A DNA stretch of 64,000 bases from Tenodera sinensis (taxonomy: Eukaryota; Arthropoda; Insecta; Mantodea; Mantidae), in NCBI GenBank assembly GCA_030765045.1, contig CM060971.1:120505330-120569329 (forward strand), read 5' to 3'. Numbering within the stretch: position 1 is the stretch's first letter; each line of letters starts with the position of its first letter. Below are positions 19,447-31,808 of this stretch, piece after piece. The position numbers and the translations under genes are program-made. The notes under the pieces were generated by a model. It was not told where the DNA came from. It ran no database searches and was given only the letters and a program-made list of their open reading frames with translations.

Positions 19447-19549
19447 GATGATGATGATCATAATAATAATAATAAATAAATAATAATAATGATGATGATA
19501 ATAATAATAATAATTAATAATAATAATCATGATGATGATGATGATGATG

Positions 19550-19642
<93 letters not shown>
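19447..19642. repeat. Compound ATG/AAT microsatellite between two SINE-2 copies
   Basis: Runs of GAT and AAT with interruptions. The pure AAT block is at about 19551-19642. It lies exactly between the 5' end of SINE-2 copy 1 and the 3' end of copy 2. Confidence 0.93.
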
Positions 19643-19861
19643 TTTTGTTGTTTAACGACGCTGTCAATTGCTAGGATCACACCGTCACCAGTGTGCCGGA
19701 ACTTTGTCCCGCAGGAGTTCTTTTACATGACAGTAAATATACTGACATGGAGTAACTGTCGTTTTTAAGTATAATTAAAAACCATCGGTCTAGGCCGGAT
19801 TTGAACCCTCGGCATTGGGATCAGTAGAACAGCGTCTAATTAACTGAGCCACCCAAACCGA
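19643..19861 (-). mobile_element. SINE-2 copy 2
   Basis: About 85 % similar to copy 1, with the same tRNA-like head at the right (5') end and the same body. Its 3' end runs into (ATT)n. Together with copy 1 it fills the insertion that splits PLE-1b. Confidence 0.82.
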
Positions 19862-20405
19862 CGACGTTTCTGGGAGCAGTAAATGTGCTGTGCGCTAGTA
19901 AGGACCGAGCAGAAAACATCAAGTCTAATGTGGAGGTGGTTCAACTCTCCGTTGGAATCTGTGTTTTATGAGTCGGTCGATTTCCAACTTCAAGGCTGGT
20001 TTCCAGGAGGGACTGAACTGTAATCCGGCGTCCCGGTTCAGTGTGCTCTTCTCGGAGGAGATGGACCGAGCCTCCTTAACCCTGTGTTCCCATAAACCGC
20101 TACAGTGCTCCGGCAGCCCTGACTTGTCAATTGCATTAAGCGTATCGACTGTTTGTGCTCCTTGACCCTGGTGGAAATGGTCCTGCCGGTTTGCCCTATG
20201 TACGGCGTCCCGCATTCACAGGGGATACCCTGTTTGTCCTTTACCGGCCTCTGATCTTCAAAGGCGGTTTGTGGATGGTTCTGATATTGTGTTTGACGAG
20301 AATTCTACCAATTGTGCAGGATAGATTGCCACTACATGGGATTTAGGCAACGGCGGTCGGCTTGTCTGATGCTTGATGCGATTGTGATTTTGCTTTCTTG
20401 GCCTT

Positions 20406-20611
<206 letters not shown>

Positions 20612-20639
20612 CAATGCTTCACTTTTTGATACGCTGATG

Positions 20640-21520
20640 TAAAGTGACCCTTGAACCCTGCAGTTTATTGTATCTCTCCTAAACTTATAATCTGAGGTCA
20701 GTATATCAATATAAAGAAACTGTCATAAGAAAAATGCTTAGATTTAAGAAGTTTAAGAGCAAAAAAGTGTTTTGTGTACAATTTATCAATATTTTCAATT
20801 TTTTAGTATGAGTTAAGAAGAACATTTAATTTCAGCTCAACCAATATTTTTGAATTAGCGCAGGACAAATTTTAGTAACTTAATCTTTTAAGGTCTCCCA
20901 AAATTTCAAGCCAATAAGTTATTAACTAGGGGCCAAGGTACATTTTGAATAGTGAAAAATGCTGAAAAAAAAACTCAGAAAAGTTAATTTTAAAGGATAA
21001 TGGTATGTTTGCTTGTTGTTTCTTGATATGAAAACTTTCCTTTCACCTTTGCATTGTTCACAACATTTAGAAGTTTGTTGTTCTTAGCTAACCTCTACCT
21101 ATGCACTTTTGCAAAATTCATAAAATATCTGTTACAGCTGAACACTAGACTAACGAATAACTTAAAATCTATTGACTACCTAACCAATGCCTAACATATA
21201 ACTGTAGCACTTAAATTACCTGGCAAAATTTCAGAACACTGAAAGCATTTCTCTGTTTGGAAACAAAGCTTCAGTCAGATTTGTAACATTTCAGTTCGAC
21301 ACAACGAATTCATTTCAGCATAGCCAACTCACAACCTTTTTGAAGCAAAATTTCCTGTAAGGGACTACAATGAAAGCGAAAAATGCATTTCGCAACTGTA
21401 CCGATGAAGTTTAGTGCGGAACGCTTACCCACACTGGGATATTTAAATACCCTCCTGGAGCTTTAAAAATGGCTGATATTAAGAAACCTAATGTGTGCCG
21501 TTAAAGTACAAAGTATAAGC
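20640..21520. other. No recognisable feature
   Basis: AT-rich non-coding sequence. No ORF of interest and no similarity to other parts of the window noticed. Confidence 0.5.
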
Positions 21521-21524
21521 ATAA

Positions 21525-22155
<631 letters not shown>

Positions 22156-22159
22156 AAAA

Positions 22160-22900
22160 AAAAAAAAACGCAAATGGCAAAAAATGAAAATTTCGGAAAT
22201 TTTCACCAAATTTCATGGATGCATTGGCTTGAATTACTAGTTTACCTGAAGAACACTTTTGAAAGTCCTATAATATAACTACATGACATACATAAGACGC
22301 AAATTCCAATTGTTTATTATAATTTGCAGCGTTTCAAAATCCTTAAAATTAGAACACGCTTTGTTAGTTGCCAAGTTGTCCAACTTACACAAAGAATGAA
22401 AATGTGCACTGTTGGCTGAAAAACCTAGCACTTCCATAAGTATGTGGTTAAGTTATCCTTTGCAAATCCTTAAATTATTTAAAAATAGAATATCTGCATG
22501 TTAAAAAAGTGTACAGCAGGTCCCCTTATCGAGTTGTCAATTCTGTGATGGGAAAAATGTTTGGATGATGTACCACTGACCAAAATGTTGCTTCATGTTA
22601 CAGATAAGGAAAAGAAAGAGGGAACTTTACATCTTAGTTACAAGCACTGAAAGGAATAAATATTCCCTTGCTAAAGAAAGACTTTTAACGATATTTAAAG
22701 AAAGCGACGAACACTAAATGGTATGCGATTTTTTTCAAATTAAGATCGATCAGCAATAATGCTTTACAGATCTGTGAGAGTAATATATAAAACAAAGAAC
22801 ACTATAAAGTTGTTGAGGTTGGCTATATCAATATAGCTCCTCGAACATAATTATAGTTTGTAAAATATGTTCTTCTTTATTAGGTGTTGTTTTCACTTCA
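22160..22900. other. No recognisable feature
   Basis: AT-rich sequence. An A18 run lies at about 22151-22168. Nothing else identified. Confidence 0.45.
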
Positions 22901-23370
22901 TTAAGAACTTACGAAGCAAAACTGAGAGTAGTTGACTTATACACAGATCAAGTTCAGGTGTGCTATTTACTATTTTGATACACCAACTATAGCTAGGAGT
23001 GTGCGGACATTTACTCCCTTCCCTTGCCTATGAACATGTTAGTCCAGTTGTCGTGTACTTCAAGCTTCCGATGTATAAACCCTGCGTCCTAGGAGGGTAA
23101 TCTTCAGCACACACTCTCGTTACATAAAGCTGAATATAGGCATCAATGGTATTCTACAGGTACATTACAACAAGCCTCTCAAATACACCTTAAGTCGCCC
23201 CCCCCCCACAAAAAAAAAAGGTATGGCCAGCCACAGTTGCATGCATCAAAAGCTGCTTAAGGTCAAGCCACTTCACACCACTGCTTGTAAATGCGTAGAT
23301 GACATTGGAGAAGCAGAATGAAGCTTTTCCAGAATCTTTACAAACTTTCTATTGCTGGTTTGTTTGTGGG
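22900..23370. repeat. Duplicated block, paralogous to 33050-33520
   Basis: Both loci share AAGTTCAGGTGTGCTATTTA, GATACACCAACTATAGCTAG, GTCGTGTACTTCAAGCTTCC and AAGCTTTTCCAGA in the same order and orientation. One lies upstream of gene A and the other inside an intron of gene B, so the positions do not match a simple gene duplication. It may be a repeat family. Confidence 0.75.
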
Positions 23371-23682
23371 CCCAATTTTTTCCAGAGTACAATTTATTAG
23401 TTATTCAGTACCTGGGCGACCGAGCTTTGCTCGGGGTTTTCGCCTCTGTTTTTGTGAAATCTTGTTTTTTGTGGGAGAAGATACTTATTTAGATAAACTG
23501 AAACTCAAAAATTTAACTAAATAACAATTTTAGTCGCAATTGTGAAGAGTCATTTCCGAGATACACATATTTCATAAACACCATCATTTCAGCTGTAAAA
23601 CGTCTGATGCTGAACACAGGCCTCCCCCATAGATATCCACCCAGTTTGACGTTTTCGTCAAGCATTTGTTTCATTATAGAGT

Positions 23683-23958
23683 TCAGTTCTTTGCTGCTGC
23701 GATCGACTCCAAGGCATTAACACATTCGCCAAGGTCCTTCATCTTTCTGTGGAGTTCTTCCATTACTTCCTTTACTCTGGCCAGTCGCTCGTTAGTATTC
23801 TCTGATAGATCTATCTTCATATTACACATTCCCGTCTTCATCTTTTCTGTTTCGGAGTTTATATTTTCAATTTGCCTTCCATTTTTGTTTCCATTTTGTA
23901 CATTTTTGTTCCTATATTTTCTATTCCGTAGTTTACATTTTTCCAATTCGGTTTTCAT
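23683..23958 (-). pseudogene. Coiled-coil ORF fragment (91 aa)
   Basis: Minus-strand frame with heptad-like leucine, isoleucine and methionine spacing and many K/E/N residues (RLARVKEVMEELHRKMKDLG). It could be the coiled coil of a transposon ORF1. There is no second domain, and sequence upstream is in other frames. Confidence 0.4.
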
Positions 23959-24229
23959 ATTTGTTTCTTCTGCCGCATTTCGGAATTAATTTCATTTCCC
24001 ATTATGTCCATCTTGGCTAACATTTATTTCATCAACAGTTCCATATCGTGCTTTTCGGCGCACTCCTGGCATCAATTGTGATTACTTTACTTTTTCAACT
24101 ATTTTTTTATTTTTTATTAAAACACCGGAGCAACACTAAGCAAAAGCACTGTTGAACAATAACAAAATAACAAATACTACAGGAAGAAAAGCTGGTTGAT
24201 AAAGCCAAGTGAATGTACTACGCATTTCT

Positions 24230-25850
24230 GTTTCAATCATATAGAAAATTGTATGAATTGTTCGTAATTGTTCGCCGATGTGGGAGTAATGAAAGAAATG
24301 AGATTGTGTTTAGTAAAATAAAAATGAATAGAAAAACCGTGTGAATGTTATACGTTGCACTTATATTTCAAATGTACGGAAAAATGTATGGACTGTTTGT
24401 AGAAGAGGGAGTAGTATGTTAGGTAAAAGAAAAGGGAGTAGAGAAAACCATGTGAACGTAATACGTTGGGAGGTAAAATGGATTGCATAAAAACCTTCGC
24501 CATGAAAACAATTAGATATGTCACTTTTCATGGCAATCGGTCAACCTGTTTTGGAATTTACTCACTCTTCAACATACGATATGTATAGGCGTAGGTATGT
24601 ATGAAGTTGATAAACGATAGGGAATAACATGTGAATTGTTACATAAAACAAAAGTAAGTAGAGAAAATAGTATGAATGTAATTTGTTGTATTTCTTTTTC
24701 AAACATATCAAATTGTATGAATTATATGTTGAAGGGCGAGTAGCGAAAGAAGATTGATGATGCCTCGTAAAGGAAGAATTAGTAGAGGAAGTCGTGTGAA
24801 TGTAATACGTTGCATTTATATTTCAATCATAGAATATTATATGAATTGTATGTTGAAGGGCAAACAGAGGATAAATGAATGTGCTACGTAAAAGAAATGC
24901 GAGTAGAAAACCATTTGAAAGTAATAAATTGTGTAGTAAAATTGTTACCATAAAAAAATTTCCCCATGAAAAAATACACATGCGTGCTGAATTTTGCGGT
25001 GATCGGTTAAGCGGTTTTCGAGCTTAATAGATACAAACATCCAAGTTGTATAGATGATATGAATTGTTTGTATTAGAGTGAGTAGAGAAAGAGATGTGAA
25101 TGTGTTACCGAAAAGTGAGTATCGTAAACAGTGTGCATGTAACACGTAGCATTTCTATTTCAAACATGCACGAAATTATGACTTATTTGTAGAAGAGTGA
25201 GTAGAGAGAGATGTGAATGTGTTACCTAAAAGTGAGTAGAGAAAACTGTATGAATATAACATGTAGCATTTCTATTTCAAACATACAGAAAATTGCATGA
25301 CTTATTTGTAGAAGAGTGAGTAGAGAATGAGATGTAAATGTGTTACATAAAAGTGAGTGGAAAAAACAGTGTAAATGTAATAGCATTTATATTTCAAACA
25401 TACAGAACATGGTATGACTTATTTTAAAAGTGGGGATAAAAGTGTTTTTGGTGCAAAATCATGTTTTTTATGGAAAATTGTTTGTAGAAGAGTGAGCAGA
25501 GAAAGAAATGTGAATGTTACCTAAAAGTAAGTAGAGATAACACTGTGAATGTAATATAGAGCATCTCCATTTCAAACATACAGAAAATTGTATACTTATT
25601 TGTAGAAGAGTGAGTAGAGAAAGAGATATGAATGTGTTACCTAAAAGTGAGAGGCGAAAACAGTATGAATATAATAGCATTTATATTTCAAACATATAGA
25701 ACATGGTATGATTTATTTTAAAAGTGGGGATAAAAGTGTTTTTGGTGCAAAATCATGTTTTTTATGGAAAATTGTTTATAGAAGAGTGAGCAGAGAAAGA
25801 AATGTGAATGTGTTACCTAAAAGTGAGTAGAGAAAACGCTATGAATATGT
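24230..25850. repeat. Degenerate minisatellite, about 120-bp unit
   Basis: Repeats of the form GTAGAAGAGTGAGTAGAG, then GTGAATGTGTTACCTAAAAG, GAGTAGAGAAAAC, and TTTCAAACATACAGAA. Examples begin near 25189, 25309, 25485 and 25600. A larger unit of about 296 bp, carrying AAAGTGGGGATAAAAGTG, is duplicated at 25380-25520 and 25676-25820. Units toward the left are more diverged. Confidence 0.85.
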
Positions 25851-26109
25851 ATACAAAAATTTAATCAAATCTTTAGAGCCGTTTCTGAAATACCGTGAGT
25901 ATACACAAGAATTGCACTGTAGAAGTGGGAATAAAAAATGTTATTTTTTTTATGTAAAATCGTTTTTTTTTTGGAATCACACTTATATAGCTGAACTTAA
26001 AAAGCAAAACCCTATCTGAATACAAAATTTGATCGAAATCGTTAGAGCCGTTTCCAAATTGCGTGGAATATATACAAGAATTGCTCGTTTAAATATATAA
26101 GATATTAAT

Positions 26110-27190
26110 ATGAACACATGTGAAAGTGTTGCCTAACACACTAGTCAGATAATAAAAATTTAGTATGAGCCATGTCCTACTTGGGAGCTTATTAATGGGA
26201 TTGTTTTCCTAACCTTTTTAAAAGCCACTTAAATACTACTCGTATTCTGAAAAATAATGATTTGTATATTAAAAACATTCAACTTAGTTTATTGAACATT
26301 TCTTATATGCAACTTTTCACATTTCTAATTTCATCTACCAGATCCGGACAATAAGGGGTTGTTGATTAACCTTCCGTTAGGAACGCGCTCTGGTAAAACA
26401 CTGTTGGTCGCGCGGGGCCTAGTAGGCCCACACTGTATTTTTGTGCTTATGTGCTTGTATTTGTTGTTTAAACTTAATTTTCCCTCCCTTCCTTTCTGTT
26501 TAGCTTCATTTAGCTTAAATATACACGAATTTTATTAGCATTATCTTACTAGATAGGTCAAATATAGATAAAATGTAGTATGAGTACACTATACATTATA
26601 GTTTGTACTACACTACATGAAAGGATAATAAATTGCAATCATCAGGTATGCAAATTGTAATTTAAAATGTACGTGAAGTGGAAGATGAGAAAAAAGAGAC
26701 TAAACCATTAAGAAAAACAAAGAATTGTCTGGTTCCCATAATAAAATCACACATTGGGGAAGTATAACAACTGCATCGATCAATCTTTCTTTGTACTTTA
26801 ATCTTTTCATTATGCAAACGTTCAACACTTTTTTTTTGATAGTTCAATGAGTGGTCTGTCTGTTGAGTGTCGAAAGGTTTTAAAGCTGTAAACGATTTTA
26901 TATGCTTTGTTGATCGCTTATGTTTATCCAAAGCTGGGATTAAATAGGTACGCTAAATTTGCGAAACTCGTTTTCTCGGTTGCAAACAAGCATGGCCAGC
27001 AATAAAGTTTATTTAATTCACAGCCACAGATACTTGATCATATATATTAAAATACAGGTCATCTATACCATACAGTCTTCATAATCATATATTTCCATTA
27101 TTTAGTTATATAATTAGCAAAGAATGGCATCTTTCACCAGCTCAGTGCACATAAATTTAAGTAGCTTTTGAGCAGGGACCAAGGGTAATT
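26110..27190. other. No gene; one GC-rich palindromic spot
   Basis: AT-rich apart from 26369-26435, which reads TTAACCTTCCGTTAGGAACG and GGGGCCTAGTAGGCCCAC. TTAA followed by CCTTCCG might be a piggyBac-type end, but no partner end was found. The minus ORF at 26662-26931 has no motif. Confidence 0.4.
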
Positions 27191-27545
27191 GACAATAATT
27201 TGTCACTAAAACAGCTATGAACTGCTTACAAAGTTACATGACCATTAACAGAATAATTTGTCACTCAGATAATGTTGTACGGAATAAAATGATTTTGAGC
27301 ATAGGTGCTTCAAACAGCAATTTTAAAAGCATTGAAATTGTCAAGTTCTCCCTTTAGATGTTTAGGAAGAGCACCAAATATTTTTGATTTCATAATATAC
27401 ACTTTTCTGGAAACAAAGTTTTGCACTGGAATGATGGAGTTGCTCTTTTGTAATTGTTACATTGTAAATTTGTAGAGTGTATTTGGTTATTGTGAATTTC
27501 GATATTTAGGCTAAGTTTGTGTAATTGATAGTTCTTTTTGTGGTA
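27190..27545 (-). pseudogene. Old LINE reverse transcriptase C-terminal relic
   Basis: The minus strand reads NSIIPVQNFVSRKVYIMKSK, then IFGALPKHLKGELDNFNAFK, the usual tail of jockey/CR1-like LINE proteins (YYSGIKIFNxLPxxLK). Frames switch and stops are present. It lies directly left of the LINE-2 composite at 27588. Confidence 0.62.
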
Positions 27546-27587
27546 AAAGTCATTAATGTAGATCTATATAAATTTCTTGGTGGCCTC

Positions 27588-28133
27588 AGGGGTCTCCGTC
27601 TAGGGGATATGTGAATAGTGACCACAAGGTACCCAAGCTGAGCAGAACATTACTTCCACTTACTGGTGTTCTGCTCCTCACTGTAACTTTTCTATCTGAC
27701 CTTACCTTGGTCATCTCTAGTTCTCTTCTGACCCTGATGCTATTAGGGTTCCTGAGGGCTAGGGAGTCTTTATTTTTCCAATCTCTCCATTTCTCTATAA
27801 AATCTTAACCCCAACATGCTGACCTGTCATGGTATGTAATACGTCCTCTGATTGGTAATCAGAGGATATGATCAGTGAATTTATTTTGATAATTCTCCCG
27901 GTCAGGTCGGTGAGACCCGTAAACCAACGACAGGTGTGGTCCTCCAGACATTCTGGGGGTTGTGAGAGAGCAATGTAACCGCCAAAACATAAAAATATGG
28001 TGCTCTCTAAAAGACGGTTATTATTACTGCTATTGCTCTCTTCAATATCATTGTGAAAAATATTGGAGAGCAAGAGGATTAATGACTTCATTGTCAGAAA
28101 TCCAGCATTAGCTAACAACAACAACAACATATT
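27588..28133 (+). mobile_element. LINE-2 composite, inverted 5' leader + 3' end (copy X-B)
   Basis: 27588-28048 is the reverse complement of the LINE-2 5' leader, reaching its start (ATATTGAAGAGAGC in sense). It joins directly to the last 83 bp of LINE-2 in plus orientation (GTGAAAAATATTGGAGAGCA to TTAGCTAACAAC with four CAA units). The same structure with the same junction occurs at 48906-49446. No flanking duplication was found here. Confidence 0.8.
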
Positions 28134-28297
28134 TTGTTCTGTATTTATTTGCCAATTTTCATGAAAATAACATTGTGAATTCCAATCCACAACACAGTAA
28201 ACAAAGATAAGAGTAAAATTGCAGTGAAAATTGCACAAAGTTCAGTTTCTAGTTTCATTTCAATACTTTAATTTTGACTACCATTAAATATGGCCTA

Positions 28298-28680
28298 TTA
28301 ACCTATCATTTTATGCAGCTAAAAAAATAGTCAACTCTGAATTCAAAAAAATTATTGCAAAATATTACTATGAGAAATCAAAAAATAAAAGATAGGACTA
28401 CCAAACATTCAAACAGTAATTCCTGAGTATCCTCGAAAAACGGCAGTTGCAAACTTCAGGTTGATTACAGGACATGACTGTCTGGCAAAACATTTAAACA
28501 GAACTAGGATATATTCTTCAGCACTCTGTCCTTTATGTGATCTGCAGGAGGAAATGAACCAAGATCACCTTCAGATATGCCTGGTCACTTCTAGTACCCT
28601 TCCCATTCATCAGTGAAAAATATTGGAGAGCAAGAGGACTAATGACTTCATTGTTAGAAATCCAGCATTAGCTAACAACA
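28298..28680 (+). mobile_element. LINE-2 3' fragment
   Basis: Matches the last 385 bp of LINE-2 copies at 44620-44985 and 62815-63175, from YAAKRLVNSEF-coding sequence to the TTAGCTAACAAC tail. In-frame stops are present. AAATATGGCC (28286-28295) and AAATATGCCA (28680-28689) may be remnants of the target duplication. Confidence 0.85.
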
Positions 28681-28852
28681 AATATGCCATATCTCAGGTT
28701 TTGCTTTTCGCAAACTAGATGCAGCTCATTTGATGCCTTCAAATAATATCTCTAACTTTAAATAATGCCACACAGTAAAGGTCAACATAATTTAAAACAA
28801 ATAATGAACGAAAAATTATTAAACTAACTAATTTAGTAGGCACGCTTTAGTA

Positions 28853-29176
28853 TTTATGCCAACAAACTTACTGTTGGTGTTTTTAAACACACAAGTTTGT
28901 TGGCATAAATAAATAATAATTACCATCTGAAGGTTATTTAATCCTGGGATATAAAGTACTTACAATAGTAAGTCACCATTGGGGTAATTTGTCTCTGATG
29001 TGAGACTGCCTTTGTGGTTTACCAGGAGAAATACAAACTGGTTTGAGAATTTAATGCCATTCTGGCAGTTTGTCACAATAGCTCAGTGGTTAGAGCAGCC
29101 GCCCGGTAAGCGGAAGGTCTGTGGTTCAAATCCCAGTTGTGGCATTGAATTTTTAAGTTCCAGTTCTACCTCTCAT
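28853..29176 (+). mobile_element. Hairpin-SINE, complete copy with target duplication
   Basis: Flanked by 9-bp direct repeats GCTTTAGTA (28844-28852 and 29177-29185). Order: a foldback head (TTTATGCCAACAAACTTACT against its inverse), ATAAATAAATAATAATTACC, a unique region of about 150 bp, a tRNA-like body with A box TAGCTCAGTGG and B box GGTTCAAATCC, and the end TTCTACCTCTCAT. Total 324 bp. Confidence 0.88.
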
Positions 29177-29224
29177 GCTTTAGTAATTTCTTAATTGCTC
29201 TTCACTGAAAAATAATGAAATATT

Positions 29225-30130
29225 GAGATACGTCCTTTTCGCTTAGGAGAGCAGTATTGTTTCAATGTTAATAGCTTCTATTACTTTCTCTACTGGTAAG
29301 TAGGGGAAGTATTGTATTCCACCTAAAAATTCGATGTCGAGATTTCACCGGAAATATATGTTTTGAGGCCCCCTGAATAAAAAAAAGCATTTTTAGAAAA
29401 AGGTCCGTGTGTCTGTCAGTCTGTGCGCAGCATAACTTAAACACGAAAAGTCGGTTAAAAGCCAAACATGGTATTTAAGTTTAATGTCTTTCAAGGATGC
29501 GACACGAAGATTTTGAAGAAAATAGCCCCACCCTACACTACCCTTTACATGGAAAAATTTTCGAACATTTTTATTTTCTTGAAAATGGCTCTAACGATTT
29601 TGATTAAAATGTCATGTTTGAGATATTTTTATGACAAATGAAATGTATATCTTGAATTTTCTGGCTATAGCCCTATAGTCGTATTTACTCTGGACGACTT
29701 TTGCATAACTGGTAAACCGGTAGAGATAGACCAAATTATGCTGTACAAAAAATGTAGATCTTGCTAAAATACACAATTTATGTCTCAATAAATTTTCTTG
29801 TAGGGTGAACCATTTCGGAGATATTCCTTGTTATGTGTGTGAGTTTCGGAAAACTTGAAACTTTAGCAAAATGCAGCAACGTTGTTCATTTTTTGTATGT
29901 TAATCGTGCAAAGAGAACGGAATCTCAAAGGTCAAAAAGATTTGACTGTCGCACAAAGCCTTCTGTATTCTAATATTCCCCTTGCACCTACAAGGACATA
30001 AGCACTAAGATAATTTGTACCAATGTTTGTTTATCTTAACTAACATGGAGATATAGGAATAAGAGTTTGTTAGAATGGTTAGTACAAGAGTAGAGAAAGT
30101 CATGTGAGAGCAACACATCAGATTTTTTTC
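29225..30130 (-). repeat. Interspersed repeat R2, copy ii
   Basis: Inverted relative to copies at 21525-22155 and 50790-51512 and the longest one: CCACCTAAAAATTCGATG, AGTCGGTTAAAAGCC, GCGACACGAAGATTTTG, GTAGATCTTGCTAAAATAC and CTTGCACCTACAAGGACATA. No coding potential recognised. Confidence 0.8.
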
Positions 30131-30259
30131 ATTATATTTTAGAGTACTGACAATGTTGTAACTTGGAAAAATAAGATATACAATGCATAATACACATCTT
30201 TCATTATTTATAGTTCCCGTTATATACTTTAATATTCTCAACAAAACACTTGAAACAAT

Positions 30260-30642
30260 AAGAGGTAGAACTGGAACTTAAAAATTCAATGCCACAACTG
30301 GGATTTGAACCACAGACCTTCCGCTTGCCGGGCGGACGCTCTAACCACTGAGCTATTGTGACAAACTGCCAGAATGGCATTCAAATCTCAAGCCAGTTCG
30401 TATTTCTCCTGGTAAACCACAAAGGCAGTCTCATATCAGAGACAATTACCCCAATGGTGATTTACTATTGCAAGTACTTTATATCCCAGGATTAAATAAC
30501 CTTCACATGGTAATTATTATTTATTTATGCCAACAAACTTACTGTTGGTGTTTTTAAACACACAAGCCGTGTGTGGGCAAAGTTTAAGAGGTAGGTTTAA
30601 AAACACCAACAGTAAGTTTGTTGGCATAAATAAATAATAATT
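30260..30642 (-). mobile_element. Hairpin-SINE, complete copy on the minus strand
   Basis: Flanked by perfect 12-bp repeats ACTTGAAACAAT (30248-30259 and 30643-30654). On the minus strand it starts with TAATTATTATTTATTTATGC and a foldback of about 130 bp (30513-30642). It continues through the unique region and the tRNA-like body (anticodon-loop TAAG context, C33), and ends TTCTACCTCT. Length 383 bp. Confidence 0.88.
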
Positions 30643-30787
30643 ACTTGAAACAATGTTTGCACTGAAAAGCTGAAGGGTTAAATATTTCTCAGAAGCATGA
30701 CTCCTCTGTAGATTTTGTCACTGGGAATCACTTCAGATTTTCTGGAATCTGAGAAATTGGTTAACTCTACATACAAACATAACAGTA

Positions 30788-31808
30788 CTATTGCTTGATG
30801 ATCTCATGAGTCAATTTGTGTCTTTTCAGCTTGTCAGACACATGGGGCTTTATGTCTACATGAATCAGTTTCTGTGGCTTTACGCGCTCATGAATCAATT
30901 TGTGTACTTTCAAACTTGACATCTGAGTAAAAGCCTTGTTACAGATGTTGCACGTATGTGGCTTTATGCCATCATGAATCCAGATGTGTCTTTTTATACT
31001 TGATGAATCAATAAAAGTCTTATCACAGATGTTACACTTGTGTGGTTTTATGCCCTCATGAATCAATTTGTGTCTTTTCAACAATTGCAATCGAGTAAAT
31101 GCCTTGTTACACACATTACACTTATGTGGCTTTATTCCTTCATGGATCAATTTGTGTTTCTTCATATCATCCAAATTAATAAAAGTCTTGTCACAAATAT
31201 TACATTTGTGTGGTTTTATGCCCCCATGAACAAATTTGTGCCTTTTCAACAGTTGTAATCGAGTAAATGCCTTTTCACAAATACTACATTTGTGTGGTTT
31301 TATGCCCTCATGAACTAATGTGTGTGTTTTCAAACTTGACAACTGGGTAAAAACCTTTTCACAAATGCTACATTTGTGAGGTTTTATGCCCTCATGAATT
31401 AATTTGTGTGTTTTCAAACTTGACAGCTGAGTAAAAGCCCTTTCACAAATGTTACACTTGTGTGGTTTTATGCCCTCATGAATCACTTTGTGAGTTTTTA
31501 AATTGAACGAATATTTAAAATTCTTCTCACAGATGTCACATTTGTACACCTTCCTGTAATCACTACTCAACATGTTGCTCTTCTTGAGCAAATTATTTTG
31601 TTTCAAACAGGAAGCCATGTCCACTATTTTTCCAATGTCAGGTGTTTCTGAGGAAACAATTGGTTCTGTTGAAAATGCACCTGTAACAGCACTTTCTTGA
31701 TTTTGACATTCAGTAGTACACTTCCTCATATTGAAACTTGTGTCACTTTCTAAGTCTTTATTGAAGAATAAACCTGATGTTTCACTGGCAACACCCACTT
31801 TGTAAAAA
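30788..31808 (-). CDS. Zinc-finger gene B, exon with 8 intact C2H2 fingers
   Basis: Last coding exon of a second C2H2 protein. The acceptor is at 31809-31811 (CTTAAATTTCAG), and the first T completes a codon started in the micro-exon 39005-39045. After a linker of about 90 residues come eight regular fingers (first YKCDICEKNF, last HTCNICNKAF) with HEGIKPHKC linkers. The C-terminus holds two ruined fingers that kept histidines but lost cysteines (VKPQKLIHVDIKPHVSDKLK, then RHKLTH). Fingers 4 and 6 share FTRLQLLKRHK, and 2 and 3 share FTQLSSLKTH, pointing to internal duplication. The frame is intact. Probably a nuclear DNA-binding regulator. Target unknown. Confidence 0.92.

Larger units (their letters stand above)
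19098..20405 (-). mobile_element. Penelope-like element fragment (PLE-1b), split by SINEs
   Basis: Same order as PLE-1a: tail 19098-19147, then, after a 714-bp insertion, 19862-20405 with decayed GIY-YIG sequence (the 19925-20215 frame includes TLNRDAGLQFSPSWKPALKL, identical to PLE-1a). The insertion is bounded by CGACGTTTCGGGA (19135-19147) and CGACGTTTCTGGGA (19862-19875). Confidence 0.78.
23400..26110. mobile_element. Unclassified element filled with tandem repeats
   Basis: The left boundary is TACCTGGGCGACCGAGC followed by a perfect hairpin CCGAGC-TTT-GCTCGG (23417-23431). The right boundary is AAGAATTGCTCGTTTAAATA near 26085-26104. I associate these two end motifs with interspersed elements of insect genomes from memory only. 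Between them are a coiled-coil ORF remnant (23683-23958) and a long degenerate tandem array (24230-25850). It could be a LINE or Helitron derivative. No diagnostic enzyme is present. Confidence 0.5.

Noticed and set aside
26369..26440. Possible third piggyBac end (TTAACCTTCCGTTAGG)
   Set aside because: No inverted partner end was found within a few kb and no transposase sequence is nearby.
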